Virus record (IMG/VR): IMGVR_UViG_3300018080_000025
Location: 1 to 55,118 of that record
Strand: one strand, 5' to 3'
Source of the DNA: a virus
DNA length: 55,118 nucleotides
Of the stretch, positions 6,810 to 14,309 are shown piece after piece (the first letter of the stretch is position 1; the number at the start of each line of letters is the position of its first letter). Under the pieces are notes generated by a model. The model did no database searches. It saw only the letters and a list, made by a program, of their open reading frames with translations, and was not told the DNA's origin. The translations under genes and the position numbers were made by a program.

Positions 6810-8101
6810 GCGACCAGACGGCGTTGGCAAAAAGGGGGCCGGGTGACAGTCCCCTCGTGCAGCGGGCAGAAGGCAGTGCGGGGCAGATCGAAGTTGCGAT
6901 GACGCGGGCTGCGCAGGAAGTCCAGGCAGCGATGGTCATGGCGCGCAGGTTCCCGCGGGATGAACGGGCAGCCTATGCGAGGATCATCAACGCCTGCAAA
7001 CGCAAATCGCTTGCCGAGCAGTCTCAGTATGCCTACCCGCGTGGCAGCTCCAAAGTTGAAGGCCCAACTATCCGGCTCGCCGAAGCGATCGCACAGAATT
7101 GGGGCAACCTGGACTCCGGCATCATCGAACTCGAGCAGCGGAACGGCGAAAGCACGATGATGGCCTACTGCTGGGACTTGGAAACGAACAATCGCCAGAC
7201 GAAGGTCTTTAATGTGCCCCATTTGCGGCGGAAAGGCGATCAGAACGTCAGGCTGCATGACCCCCGCGACATCTACGAAATGATGGCCAATCAGGGTGCC
7301 CGTCGCCTGCGGTCGTGCATCCTGGCCTGCATCCCGGGGGACATCACAGAAGCGGCCATCAATCAGTGCAACAAGACGCTGGCGGAAGGCAGCAAGGAGC
7401 CGTTGGGTGATCGCGTTCGGTCCATGGTCGCGGCCTTCGGTGAGTACAACGTCAAGCCTGGCATGATTGAGGGACGGCTGGGGCATTCACTGGATTCGGT
7501 CAGTGAGACCGAACTGATAGCCCTCCGAAAGATATACACCAGCCTCAAGGACAACATGGCTGGCGTCGGGGACTTTTTTGAGCAATCACGGGATGCGAGC
7601 AAGTCGCCAGCCCAGAACATCGTTGCCAGGGAACGAGGGAAGGGCAAGGCGGGCCAGCTACCCGAAGAATCCAAACAGCCGGAGACTGAAACACCGCAAG
7701 GCGATTTCACACCATTCCCCGAGCCCGAGGACCCGCCTGAGGCTCAACCGGCGACCGGTTCCAAGGCCGAGCCGGAGCCAGAGCCCGAGCCGGAGCCAGC
7801 CGACGAGAGCGTGCCCAACATCTCGTTCGACCAGATCGGCACCGTAGCCGTGGGATCGAAATTCGCCACGATGGCGCAAGTGGACAAGGTTGAAGAGCGG
7901 GCGATGCAGGGCAGCAACAAGGTGTACCACTGGGTCTGGCTCTTCGGCGGGGCGGCCGACAAGATCCGGGCGACCTACTGGGGATCCCTCCCTGGATGGG
8001 TGAAGCGCAACGCGACTGCCGAAATCGTCGCCAAGCGCGACAAGGACTACGGCAAGTCCATGCGCATCACCATCCTCGAATGGAACGAGGTGCAGCAATG
8101 A
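6806..8101 (+). CDS. Candidate single-strand annealing protein, partner of the YqaJ exonuclease
   Basis: A 431-residue protein. Residues about 30-270 form a folded domain with a conserved-looking core (K-V-E-G-P-T-I-R-L-A-E-A-I-A-Q-N-W-G). Then comes a Pro/Glu-rich linker with an E-P-E-P run (about 300-335), and a small C-terminal domain (about 340-431). Similar core segments occur in phage proteins encoded beside YqaJ or lambda-type exonucleases, and I infer an annealing role like RecT or Erf. Clear RecT, Erf or Rad52 motifs are not visible. Start and stop overlap both neighbours by ATGA. Confidence 0.6.
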   Translation: MSDQTALAKRGPGDSPLVQRAEGSAGQIEVAMTRAAQEVQAAMVMARRFPRDERAAYARIINACKRKSLAEQSQYAYPRGSSKVEGPTIRLAEAIAQNWGNLDSGIIELEQRNGESTMMAYCWDLETNNRQTKVFNVPHLRRKGDQNVRLHDPRDIYEMMANQGARRLRSCILACIPGDITEAAINQCNKTLAEGSKEPLGDRVRSMVAAFGEYNVKPGMIEGRLGHSLDSVSETELIALRKIYTSLKDNMAGVGDFFEQSRDASKSPAQNIVARERGKGKAGQLPEESKQPETETPQGDFTPFPEPEDPPEAQPATGSKAEPEPEPEPEPADESVPNISFDQIGTVAVGSKFATMAQVDKVEERAMQGSNKVYHWVWLFGGAADKIRATYWGSLPGWVKRNATAEIVAKRDKDYGKSMRITILEWNEVQQ

Positions 8102-8355
8102 TCTGCCCGAATTGCTACCACGACGGCGACGATTACCCGTCCATCCCCGGCGTCGATGGCTCAGCCCGGCCACAGCTCACGGCCTGCCCCGAATGTGGTT
8201 CGGCAATCGTGATCGACGAATGGGACAACGCCTGCCGCCTCAGCGCCAACGCCTACATGGAACTCCCCCACTGGCTCCAGGCCGAGTTGCGGTCGATGCG
8301 GAGGTGCGGGGTGAGCAAGCTTCACAGGGAGCTTCGCGTACCCACAGGGACGTAG
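8098..8355 (+). CDS. Small zinc-ribbon protein
   Basis: An 85-residue protein with two CxxC knuckles, C-P-N-C near residue 3 and C-P-E-C near 31, which would bind one zinc. The rest is a short helical tail. It is coupled to the annealing-protein gene by ATGA. Small zinc ribbons in this position often modulate DNA or RNA binding of a partner, but no family is assigned. Confidence 0.7.
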   Translation: MICPNCYHDGDDYPSIPGVDGSARPQLTACPECGSAIVIDEWDNACRLSANAYMELPHWLQAELRSMRRCGVSKLHRELRVPTGT

Positions 8356-8370
8356 TGGGAAGGGGCTCGG

Positions 8371-9117
8371 ATGCCCAAGGACTCGATTAACATGCCTCGT
8401 GCGATCCTCGCGGCCCCCGACCTTACGCCCATGGCCAAAATCGTCTACGCACTCATGGCCGACGGGAGCACTTCGAGGGGCCTTTGTAGGCTCAGTTTGC
8501 GTTCTTTGGCAGCCCAGATAAGTGTCGACAAGGCCACAATCGCGCGCGCGCTCGCCGACCTTAGAAACGTCGGCCTCATTACAGCGCAACTCCATGGCAG
8601 AGGCAAACTTACGGAACATGTCGTCCGCCGCCCAACTGTCCGCAAAGCGCGGTCACCGCAAAGCGCGTACACTTCCAAACTGTCCGCAAAGCGCATACAG
8701 TCGGGAGATGTAAGTCCTGCCCCCGAAAGCACTTGCGCCGAGGAGCCCCATAGTGTCCGCAAAGCGCGTACAGTTGAGCAGCCACCCGAAGACGTTCCAG
8801 ACCAGATCATCGACCTTGCCCGGCAGTTTTTCGGCCAGCCGGCCATTGGCAGTTATCCCCTCGGGCTTTTGGGTGAGCGCATCAGCACTTACGGGGCCAA
8901 TGTCGTCGAAGTCGGCTTGAAGATCGCCATCGAGGGCAACCCCTCCCGCCGCTCCTGGGCCTATCTCGACAGCATCCTCAAAAGCGGGGCTCAGCGATTC
9001 AGGGACGAACAGGGCAAGCATCGGCCCCGCCGGCGGCCCAAGCCGAAGGCCCTTCTGGACGCCGAGGAGGAGGCCGAAGCCAAGGAATCCAGGCGGCAAC
9101 TGGAGGAGCTGTTCTGA
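8371..9117 (+). CDS. Helix-turn-helix replication-initiator-like protein
   Basis: A 248-residue protein. The N-terminal winged-helix region (about 18-75) has a clear helix-turn-helix (L-S-L-R-S-L-A-A-Q-I-S-V-D-K-A-T-I-A-R-A). A variable linker (about 85-130) is encoded by DNA holding four copies of an 11-bp repeat. The C-terminal half (about 130-248) is helical and ends in charged residues. Phage O-type initiators have this build: an N-terminal DNA-binding domain and an origin inside their own gene. It precedes an unknown gene and a RuvC-like resolvase. Initiator function is inferred; a plain regulator is the alternative. Confidence 0.7.
   Translation: MPKDSINMPRAILAAPDLTPMAKIVYALMADGSTSRGLCRLSLRSLAAQISVDKATIARALADLRNVGLITAQLHGRGKLTEHVVRRPTVRKARSPQSAYTSKLSAKRIQSGDVSPAPESTCAEEPHSVRKARTVEQPPEDVPDQIIDLARQFFGQPAIGSYPLGLLGERISTYGANVVEVGLKIAIEGNPSRRSWAYLDSILKSGAQRFRDEQGKHRPRRRPKPKALLDAEEEAEAKESRRQLEELF
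8637..8773 (+). repeat. Four iterons, candidate replication origin inside the initiator gene
   Basis: The 11-bp core CCGCAAAGCGC occurs at 8640-8650, 8656-8666, 8684-8694 and 8757-8767. Most copies extend to TGTCCGCAAAGCGCGTACA, an imperfect palindrome with TGT and ACA ends. The copies fall in all three reading frames (giving V-R-K-A-R, P-Q-S-A-Y, S-A-K-R and V-R-K-A-R), so the repeat is kept at DNA level and not for the protein. This mirrors the lambda origin inside gene O. They could also be autoregulatory operators. Confidence 0.65.
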
Positions 9118-9617
9118 TGCCGGCGATGACGTGGGACCAATATGCCGAGCAAGTCGAGCCGGTGCTTCGCGATCTGTGGCCCAAATGGGACTACAACGAC
9201 GAAATCGCGACCATCGTACATCGGAAAGTCAGCGGATACTTTCCTGAAACGGTCGTGAAAGCAATGCGTCGGCACCGGGAGGAATCGTTCGACGGATCGG
9301 CCCGGGTGCATCCGCGGCCCAACATCGGGACCGTCACGGAACTCTGTCGCAAAGCCGTCGAGGGCGAACGAAAGACATCGTGGCTGGATCGCCAGGTGCG
9401 TGAGCATCAGGAGCACTACTCCTGGTGGGCTCACAAGGGCTGGGAGTGCCCACCGGAACACGAGTTGCGGGCCATGATTCAAGAAGGCAGACAGACGCCG
9501 CTCCAACTCCACTGCCGGAAAGAAGTCGGCAAGATCGGGCGGATGCTGTTTCACCCGGGTTACAAGACGCGGCGGGACCTAGGCGCCGCTGAGGCGGAAA
9601 GCGAGGCAGCGGAATGA
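9117..9617 (+). CDS. Hypothetical replication-region protein
   Basis: A 166-residue protein rich in Trp, His and charged residues, with no recognised domain. It overlaps the initiator-like gene by TGATG and the RuvC-like gene by ATGA. A helicase loader or other initiator partner commonly sits here, but there is no sequence motif to support that. Confidence 0.6.
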   Translation: MPAMTWDQYAEQVEPVLRDLWPKWDYNDEIATIVHRKVSGYFPETVVKAMRRHREESFDGSARVHPRPNIGTVTELCRKAVEGERKTSWLDRQVREHQEHYSWWAHKGWECPPEHELRAMIQEGRQTPLQLHCRKEVGKIGRMLFHPGYKTRRDLGAAEAESEAAE

Positions 9618-10159
9618 TCGTCATCGGTATCGACCCGGGGCTGACCGGCGCCTTGGTTGCAATGGGGAGATTCGAGCCGATTGCCATCTCGATGCCCGTA
9701 ATAGGCACAGGTAAACGCGGCCGGAGGCAGGTCGATGCAAAAGGTTTGAAGGAATGGCTGGATCGTGTCGCCGTTTTCGACGACGAACCCCCGCACGTCT
9801 TCATTGAGAAGGTCTTCGCCATGGGCCGGCATTTAGACAAAAGAACGGGGCGGATGGTCGGCCAGAGCACCATGACGGCGTTCACGTTCGGCATGGGATA
9901 TGGAATAATCTTGGGCGTTGTCGAATCGCTTGGTTTCCCACACACACTCGTTTCGCCGAAGACGTGGCAAAAGGCCATGCTGCGCGATCTGGCGCACGAG
10001 GATACGAAGAAGGCATCGGTCTGGCGAGCAAACCAATTGTTTCCGCATGTGCAACTAAAACGCACGTCGCGCTCCCGCATCGACGATCACGGCATGGCGG
10101 ACGCCTTATTGATCGCTGAGTACGGCAGTCGGCAACTGAGAGGCGAGAGGGTCTTTTGA
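9614..10159 (+). CDS. RuvC-like Holliday junction resolvase
   Basis: A 181-residue RNase H-fold nuclease. It opens with the RuvC signature I-G-I-D-P-G-L-T-G (Asp7), has a second acidic residue in the F-I-E-K strand (Glu65), and ends with D-D-H-G-M-A-D-A-L (Asp157/158 and Asp163), which completes the metal site. The length is slightly above that of bacterial RuvC. It probably resolves branched replication or recombination intermediates before packaging, with the YqaJ exonuclease and annealing protein just upstream. Confidence 0.88.
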   Translation: MIVIGIDPGLTGALVAMGRFEPIAISMPVIGTGKRGRRQVDAKGLKEWLDRVAVFDDEPPHVFIEKVFAMGRHLDKRTGRMVGQSTMTAFTFGMGYGIILGVVESLGFPHTLVSPKTWQKAMLRDLAHEDTKKASVWRANQLFPHVQLKRTSRSRIDDHGMADALLIAEYGSRQLRGERVF

Positions 10160-10160
10160 T

Positions 10161-10394
10161 ATGCGGCGAGGCCCTCTGAATACCTGGCAGCTCGCCGAAG
10201 CCTGGGAGGCTGAGCATGGCGAATTACGCTGTGTGCTGTGCGGCGAGCTTCTGAAGTTGCGCGACGCCGACACGACGTGGTACAAAGGCCAACCGTTCTG
10301 CTCGGATCACGACGCCCTGCTGATTCAAGGCATGCAGGAAGCCGAAGAGGAACGCAAGCGGCAACGGCTGCCCGATCCATACTACGCGAGGTGA
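10161..10394 (+). CDS. Small Cys-containing protein
   Basis: A 77-residue protein with C-V-L-C near residue 25 and a later C-S-D-H, a possible zinc knuckle with Cys/His ligands, followed by a Glu/Arg-rich helix. It follows the resolvase gene by one base and is probably co-translated. No family is recognised. Confidence 0.6.
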   Translation: MRRGPLNTWQLAEAWEAEHGELRCVLCGELLKLRDADTTWYKGQPFCSDHDALLIQGMQEAEEERKRQRLPDPYYAR

Positions 10395-10397
10395 GTG

Positions 10398-10493
10398 ATG
10401 ATGGCCGATTGGCTTCTGTTTCTGTGGATATACGCAATGGCTTGGCTCGATCTGTTGCTCTGGCCAGTGGCGCTGATGGGAGGTGCGACGTGA
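10398..10493 (+). CDS. 31-residue membrane microprotein
   Basis: The frame starts at ATG-ATG (10398) four bases after the previous stop and ends by overlapping the GTG start of the next gene. The peptide is almost one hydrophobic, Trp/Leu-rich helix (M-A-D-W-L-L-F-L-W-I-Y-A). The tight spacing on both sides and the unusual composition support translation. It is below the usual length cut-off for gene finders. Confidence 0.45.
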   Translation: MMADWLLFLWIYAMAWLDLLLWPVALMGGAT

Positions 10494-10933
10494 ATGTGTA
10501 TGTAGCATCATCTTGGCGGAATGAACGACAACCTGCAATTGTCGCCGCACTGCGATCCGCAGGATACGAAGTCTATGACTTTCGTAATCCACAGGAGGAT
10601 GATAGGGGGTTCCACTGGTCTCAAATAGATGAAGGTTGGCGGTCATGGACAGTAAGTCAGTTCTGCGAAGGCTTATTGCACCCCTTGGCGGACGCAGGCT
10701 ACGACAAGGATATTGCCGCCCTCGAGGCCGCAGACGTTTGTGTGCTCGTTCTCCCGGCCGGGGCATCGGCGCACCTAGAAGCAGGATACCACGCCGGGCA
10801 AGGCAAGCCACTGATGATTCTCGCGACCAACGGAGAGCCAGAACTCATGTATAAGATGGCGAGTCATATCTGCGAGACGATCGACCAAATGCTTTCAGCA
10901 TTGGAAATCTGGGCCGTCGATGGGACAGTGTGA
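10490..10933 (+). CDS. Nucleoside 2-deoxyribosyltransferase-like protein
   Basis: A 147-residue protein. The start N-V-Y-V-A-S-S-W-R-N, the middle A-A-D-V-C-V-L-V-L-P-A-G-A-S-A-H, and L-E-A-G-Y-H-A-G-Q-G-K-P match the deoxyribosyltransferase/DUF4406 Rossmann-like family. The Glu of L-E-A-G-Y is the expected nucleophile. Members exchange bases on deoxynucleosides or process nucleotides, and phage copies may alter precursor pools. The GTG start at 10490 overlaps the preceding microprotein stop. Confidence 0.75.
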   Translation: MNVYVASSWRNERQPAIVAALRSAGYEVYDFRNPQEDDRGFHWSQIDEGWRSWTVSQFCEGLLHPLADAGYDKDIAALEAADVCVLVLPAGASAHLEAGYHAGQGKPLMILATNGEPELMYKMASHICETIDQMLSALEIWAVDGTV

Positions 10934-10934
10934 C

Positions 10935-11228
10935 ATGAAATGCCAACGGTGCGGAGCTTGTTGCCGCACGCTACTCGTCGAGTGCGATTACGATGACTGC
11001 GTCCGTGAGCCGAGGCTGCTTAAGCCATCCACCAATCCGCACGGCCTATCGCTGGCGGATTTAGAAGGCGGCGAGAAGTGCATCAAGCTCTGGCGCTGTC
11101 GTTTTCTTGGCCCAGACAACCTGTGCACGATCTACGCAACGCGACCGCAGGAATGCCGCGATTTTGAGCCTGGCAACCCGAAATGCCTAGAAGCCCGCGA
11201 AGAATGCCACACGGGAGATATGCCATGA
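10935..11228 (+). CDS. YkgJ-family cysteine-cluster protein
   Basis: A 97-residue protein that begins [11 protein letters not shown], the CxxCxxCC cluster of the YkgJ family. Further Cys residues occur at L-W-R-C, D-N-L-C-T-I-Y and the R-P-x-x-C-R-D-F block typical of that family. Members are thought to bind zinc or an iron-sulfur cluster; their function is unknown. It ends in an ATGA overlap with the pentapeptide-repeat gene. Confidence 0.85.
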   Translation: MKCQRCGACCRTLLVECDYDDCVREPRLLKPSTNPHGLSLADLEGGEKCIKLWRCRFLGPDNLCTIYATRPQECRDFEPGNPKCLEAREECHTGDMP

Positions 11229-11809
11229 CACCCGACGAACTAAAAACCGTGCTCGCAGAACATGGAAAGTGGCTGCGCGGTGATGGTGGAAAACAGGCGG
11301 ATCTCCGCAGGGCGTATCTCCACGGGGCGGATCTCAGCGGGGCGAATCTCCGCGGGGCGAATCTCATCGAGGCGTATCTCAGCGGGGCGGATCTCATCGA
11401 GGCGAATCTCATCGGGGCGAATCTCAGCGGGGCGAATCTCAGCGGGGCGAATCTCAGCGGGGCGGATCTCCGCGGGGCGAATCTCAGCGGGGCGAATCTC
11501 AGCGGGGCGGATCTCCGCGGGGCGGATCTCAGCGGGGCGTATCTCAGCAGGGCGGATCTCAGCAGGGCCACGCTTAACTGGGACTCCCACGATCTGCTGG
11601 CTGAGATACTGCGACAGGCGGCCGGCGACGATATAGCCAAGCGCAAGCTGGCCGGACTCGTGCTGGTGGGTCGCGATTGGTGCTGGGACGATTTTCTCGC
11701 GTTAGATGATCCGCTGCGTGATTGGGCGCTTGATACGCTGGCGGTATACGCGACACCTGATGACGACGCGCCGGACGAAATACAGAAGCGAGCGGGAGGT
11801 GCGACGTGA
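11225..11809 (+). CDS. Pentapeptide-repeat protein
   Basis: A 194-residue protein. After a 24-residue lead, 19 consecutive pentapeptides of the A-(D/N/Y)-L-x-x type run from about residue 25 to 119. They form a right-handed quadrilateral beta-helix in this family. The remaining 75 residues are a helical C-terminal domain. Some family members mimic DNA and shield DNA gyrase, but many have no known role. The repeats are nearly identical in DNA, which suggests recent expansion. It is coupled by ATGA to both neighbours. Confidence 0.9.
   Translation: MTPDELKTVLAEHGKWLRGDGGKQADLRRAYLHGADLSGANLRGANLIEAYLSGADLIEANLIGANLSGANLSGANLSGADLRGANLSGANLSGADLRGADLSGAYLSRADLSRATLNWDSHDLLAEILRQAAGDDIAKRKLAGLVLVGRDWCWDDFLALDDPLRDWALDTLAVYATPDDDAPDEIQKRAGGAT
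11297..11581 (+). repeat. 15-bp tandem repeats encoding the pentapeptides
   Basis: Nineteen 15-bp units of the form GCGAATCTCAGCGGG run in frame. Many units differ by one or two bases, and several are identical. Because the unit length is a multiple of three, gain or loss of units keeps the frame. All frames on the opposite strand stay open through the block, which creates false repeat-rich open frames. Confidence 0.9.
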
Positions 11810-12108
11810 GCGACATAGCCAATGAACTGCGGCGCGCAGCGCAACCTCTACATGCGCCGACGACCGAATTGATCAAAGACGCGGCCGCCGAGCTGGAGCG
11901 GCTGGAGCGGGATAATGAGAATTTGCGTAGCTTGGTAGGTGAATTGGCGACCTGGCTCAAAGACCCGCCACCACCAGCGCCGCCGGAGCACATCTGCGGC
12001 CCGGATGCCAACTGCGACTTCGATTGTATGCTCCGTGCCAGGATGTACGAGACGTTAGATAATGCCCGCGCCGCCATCCGCGCCGCAGAGGAGGTCGAAG
12101 ATGAGTAA
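11806..12108 (+). CDS. Hypothetical coiled-coil protein
   Basis: A 100-residue protein. Residues about 20-50 form a Leu/Glu-rich coiled coil, followed by a Pro-rich turn and a Cys pair (C-D-F-D-C). The GTG start at 11806 overlaps the previous stop. It belongs to a run of small early genes that share coiled-coil segments and probably arose by shuffling. Confidence 0.6.
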   Translation: MSDIANELRRAAQPLHAPTTELIKDAAAELERLERDNENLRSLVGELATWLKDPPPPAPPEHICGPDANCDFDCMLRARMYETLDNARAAIRAAEEVEDE

Positions 12109-12460
12109 ACCAGACAAGCGATTTGTACTGCGGACCAAGGCGAATCAACTGATCGGCGGACCTGATTGCTCGCTGCTCGATCCGCTCTCGCCCGACGAAG
12201 CCGATGCGCTCCGCACGCATGACTCGCAGGTGGTATGCGAGGTGATAAGCGCAACAGACATGGAGACGCTCAGATCGTCGCACCGGCAGTTGTTGAGCCT
12301 CGCCCGGTCGCTGTGCTATGTCATTGCGTCGAGAAATGGTCGGCTCGAAAGGGAGCTACGCGAATTGGTTGATGCTACACGCAAGGCGTCGTTTGCGATG
12401 ACAATTCGCGAGGCGGACGCCATGATAAATGCCGCCGAGGTTATCGAGGAGGAGCAGTGA
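12101..12460 (+). CDS. Hypothetical protein, 119 residues
   Basis: An unrecognised protein with a beta-rich first half (R-F-V-L-R-T-K) and a helical second half (about 55-119). GGAGG in the end of the previous gene precedes the ATG at 12101. It overlaps both neighbours, so it is part of the same translational chain. Confidence 0.6.
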   Translation: MSKPDKRFVLRTKANQLIGGPDCSLLDPLSPDEADALRTHDSQVVCEVISATDMETLRSSHRQLLSLARSLCYVIASRNGRLERELRELVDATRKASFAMTIREADAMINAAEVIEEEQ

Positions 12461-13158
12461 TGAAAGCCTACGGCGCCATCTTCCGCGGCTGGGAAGTGCG
12501 AGCGTTCCTCGATGGAACGAAGACGCGGTACACGGTGCCGATGAAGACGCAACCGCCGGCCAGCACCAGGCGCATGGTTCCATCTCAATCCACGCGACAT
12601 TGGTTGCCCGTTGTTCCTCAGGTGCGCGGCCCCCTCGGCTGTCTGGGGCGGGGGCCGCTGGATATCCAGGGTTGCGGCCAACCAATCTGCGTCAATGGGC
12701 CAATTGTCGGCGACCGCGTGTGGGTGAAGGAAACGTGGGAACTCATCCAGATCATCGAAGACACTTACTGCGGCGGATGGGATGGCGATACATGGAAGGG
12801 CTCAATTCCAAAGTACAGGCCGAACCGCTGCGCTATTCGCTATCGGGCTACAGATGATGACCCATCTGAAGGCTCATGGCGCCCATCTATCAGTCTGCCT
12901 CGTTGGGCTTCACGCTTGACGCTGGAGGTGGCGGAACTGCGGATGCGGCGAGTGCAGGACATGGGGCCGGACGACGCGAACGCAGAGGGGTGCCCGGATG
13001 AACTTGGGGGCGAATACTGCGTCGACGGAATGGACGCGAGCGTTGTCTGGTTCATGGATCACTGGGACAGACGCTACCTGCGGAAAGGTCTGGGTTGGGA
13101 CCGCAACCCTTGGGTTATCGTCCGCGACGTGCGGCGAGTGGAGGAATCCGAACCATGA
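12460..13158 (+). CDS. ASCH-like phage protein
   Basis: A 232-residue protein. The segments G-D-R-V-W-V-K-E-T-W-E (about 88-98), S-L-P-R-W-A-S-R-L-T-L-E-V (about 145-157) and the terminal N-P-W-V-I-V-R-D-V-R-R-V are hallmarks of a common phage family with an ASCH (PUA-like) fold, predicted to bind RNA or modified bases. The ATG at 12460 overlaps the previous TGA; GTG at 12457 is a poorer choice. The role in phage growth is unknown. Confidence 0.75.
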   Translation: MKAYGAIFRGWEVRAFLDGTKTRYTVPMKTQPPASTRRMVPSQSTRHWLPVVPQVRGPLGCLGRGPLDIQGCGQPICVNGPIVGDRVWVKETWELIQIIEDTYCGGWDGDTWKGSIPKYRPNRCAIRYRATDDDPSEGSWRPSISLPRWASRLTLEVAELRMRRVQDMGPDDANAEGCPDELGGEYCVDGMDASVVWFMDHWDRRYLRKGLGWDRNPWVIVRDVRRVEESEP

Positions 13159-13427
13159 GCGAACAACGCATTCCGGAGCGTAGGCGCTGCCCCGTATGTG
13201 GCAATGAAGGCTATATGTTAGACGAGCCGACAGTTGACAATCGTATTCGCCAACTTGAGGCAGAGAATGCCCGCCTGCGCAGACAAGTCGAGGCGTGGGA
13301 ACAGGCCGTCAATGCGTGCGAGCAAGCCATGGATGTGGACAGCCCAACGGCCTTTGGAGCCAACGCGCTCGCCCATATGTCTATTATCCGTCACCATGTG
13401 CGACTGCTTTTGGAGCGCAAACTATGA
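13155..13427 (+). CDS. Small CxxC and coiled-coil protein
   Basis: A 90-residue protein with C-P-V-C-G near residue 12 followed by a leucine-rich coiled coil (about 28-55) and a helical end. A half zinc knuckle plus coiled coil is typical of small phage proteins of unknown function. It overlaps both neighbours by four bases. Confidence 0.6.
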   Translation: MSEQRIPERRRCPVCGNEGYMLDEPTVDNRIRQLEAENARLRRQVEAWEQAVNACEQAMDVDSPTAFGANALAHMSIIRHHVRLLLERKL

Positions 13428-13942
13428 GAACGCTACAGGACATCGCGCGCGGCCTGCGTGAGCTGTCGATGAACACGGGCCGTGCCGACGTAAGCTTCTG
13501 GCTATGTGAATACGCGGGCGAACTCGACAAACACGTCGCCGAGAATGTTTGCCACGGAACCATGGGTGATAATCCGCAAAACACGCCGCGCGTGCCACCG
13601 CCGGAAGATGGTTTATACCTCGTTACGGCACAGGGCAACGTCACAATGTTTGAATGGTTTGGCCCGCCATCCGATGCCGAGGCGCTGCAGAAGTTGCCGA
13701 AAACGCAAGATGGTGTGCGCCTTGCGCCGGGCGACAGCGCATGGCACGCGCACGATCTACATGGCCGACCATGCGAACCCGTTGAAGGGAAAGTGGAATG
13801 GCATGGTGATCCGTATGCGTTTTTAACACGGCTGAGGCTCCCCGCAGGCAAGAACCTGATGGATGTTCTGTGTTATCATCCCATAGAAGAATGCTATTCC
13901 ACCCGCGAGGCCGCAGAGGCGGCGGAGGATCACGATGAATGA
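13424..13942 (+). CDS. Paralogue 1 of a tandem family ending in a CYSTREAAEAAE motif
   Basis: A 172-residue protein. The C-terminal half shares with the next two genes a block reading A-L-Q-K-L-P-K-T-Q-D-G, then P-G-D-S-A-W, G-R-P-C-E-P-V-E-G, and finally C-Y-S-T-R-E-A-A-E-A-A-E. The N-terminal half is unique. The shared block is probably a small beta-rich domain ending in a helix. Function unknown. Confidence 0.65.
   Translation: MRTLQDIARGLRELSMNTGRADVSFWLCEYAGELDKHVAENVCHGTMGDNPQNTPRVPPPEDGLYLVTAQGNVTMFEWFGPPSDAEALQKLPKTQDGVRLAPGDSAWHAHDLHGRPCEPVEGKVEWHGDPYAFLTRLRLPAGKNLMDVLCYHPIEECYSTREAAEAAEDHDE
13892..13927 (+). repeat. 36-bp motif repeat, copy 1 of 3
   Basis: This DNA encodes C-Y-S-T-R-E-A-A-E-A-A-E. 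Near-identical copies lie at 14262-14297 and 14858-14893, each at the 3' end of a separate gene. Only a few silent differences separate them, so duplication or gene conversion is recent. Confidence 0.8.
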
Positions 13943-14309
13943 TAACATGATCGGCTGTACGTGCATGGAACCCGGATGTCTTGCCTGTAAATTGACGCTT
14001 GCCAGAGCTACGATAGCCGACTTGCGTGGCAAGGCCGAGGGGCTTGAAGCCATTGTCTCCCGCCTGCCGAAGACGGCGGACGGGGCGCGCGTCGTGCCGC
14101 TCGATAGCGCGTGGGCCATCGTCGATTTCTACGGGCGCCCATGCGATCCGGTCGAGGGTACGGTCTGTCTCGACGAGGACTGGAAAGGCTTCGCGGTGCA
14201 GCTACTCTTACCCGGCAACAACCCGGCAATGCGAACGATGAAGTACCTTCCGGTCGGCGACTGCTACTCCACCCGCGAGGCCGCAGAAGCAGCGGAGGAA
14301 CAACCATGA
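13935..14309 (+). CDS. Paralogue 2 of the CYSTREAAEAAE tandem family
   Basis: A 124-residue protein and the shortest copy. It has a Cys-rich start (C-T-C-M-E-P-G-C-L-A-C) and then the shared block from R-L-P-K-T-A-D-G to C-Y-S-T-R-E-A-A-E-A-A-E. It overlaps its neighbours on both sides. The closeness of paralogues 1 and 2 (also G-R-P-C-x-P-V-E-G) shows duplication inside this phage lineage. Confidence 0.65.
   Translation: MNDNMIGCTCMEPGCLACKLTLARATIADLRGKAEGLEAIVSRLPKTADGARVVPLDSAWAIVDFYGRPCDPVEGTVCLDEDWKGFAVQLLLPGNNPAMRTMKYLPVGDCYSTREAAEAAEEQP

Noticed and set aside
11297-11581. CRISPR array
   Set aside because: The short repeats are coding, contiguous and without spacers. No other regularly spaced repeat-spacer pattern or cas gene is present in the window.
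11240-11590. Leftward and shifted frames with perfect short peptide repeats
   Set aside because: They are mirror products of the 15-bp repeats that encode the pentapeptide protein. The real frame starts in an ATGA overlap and continues into a non-repeat domain.
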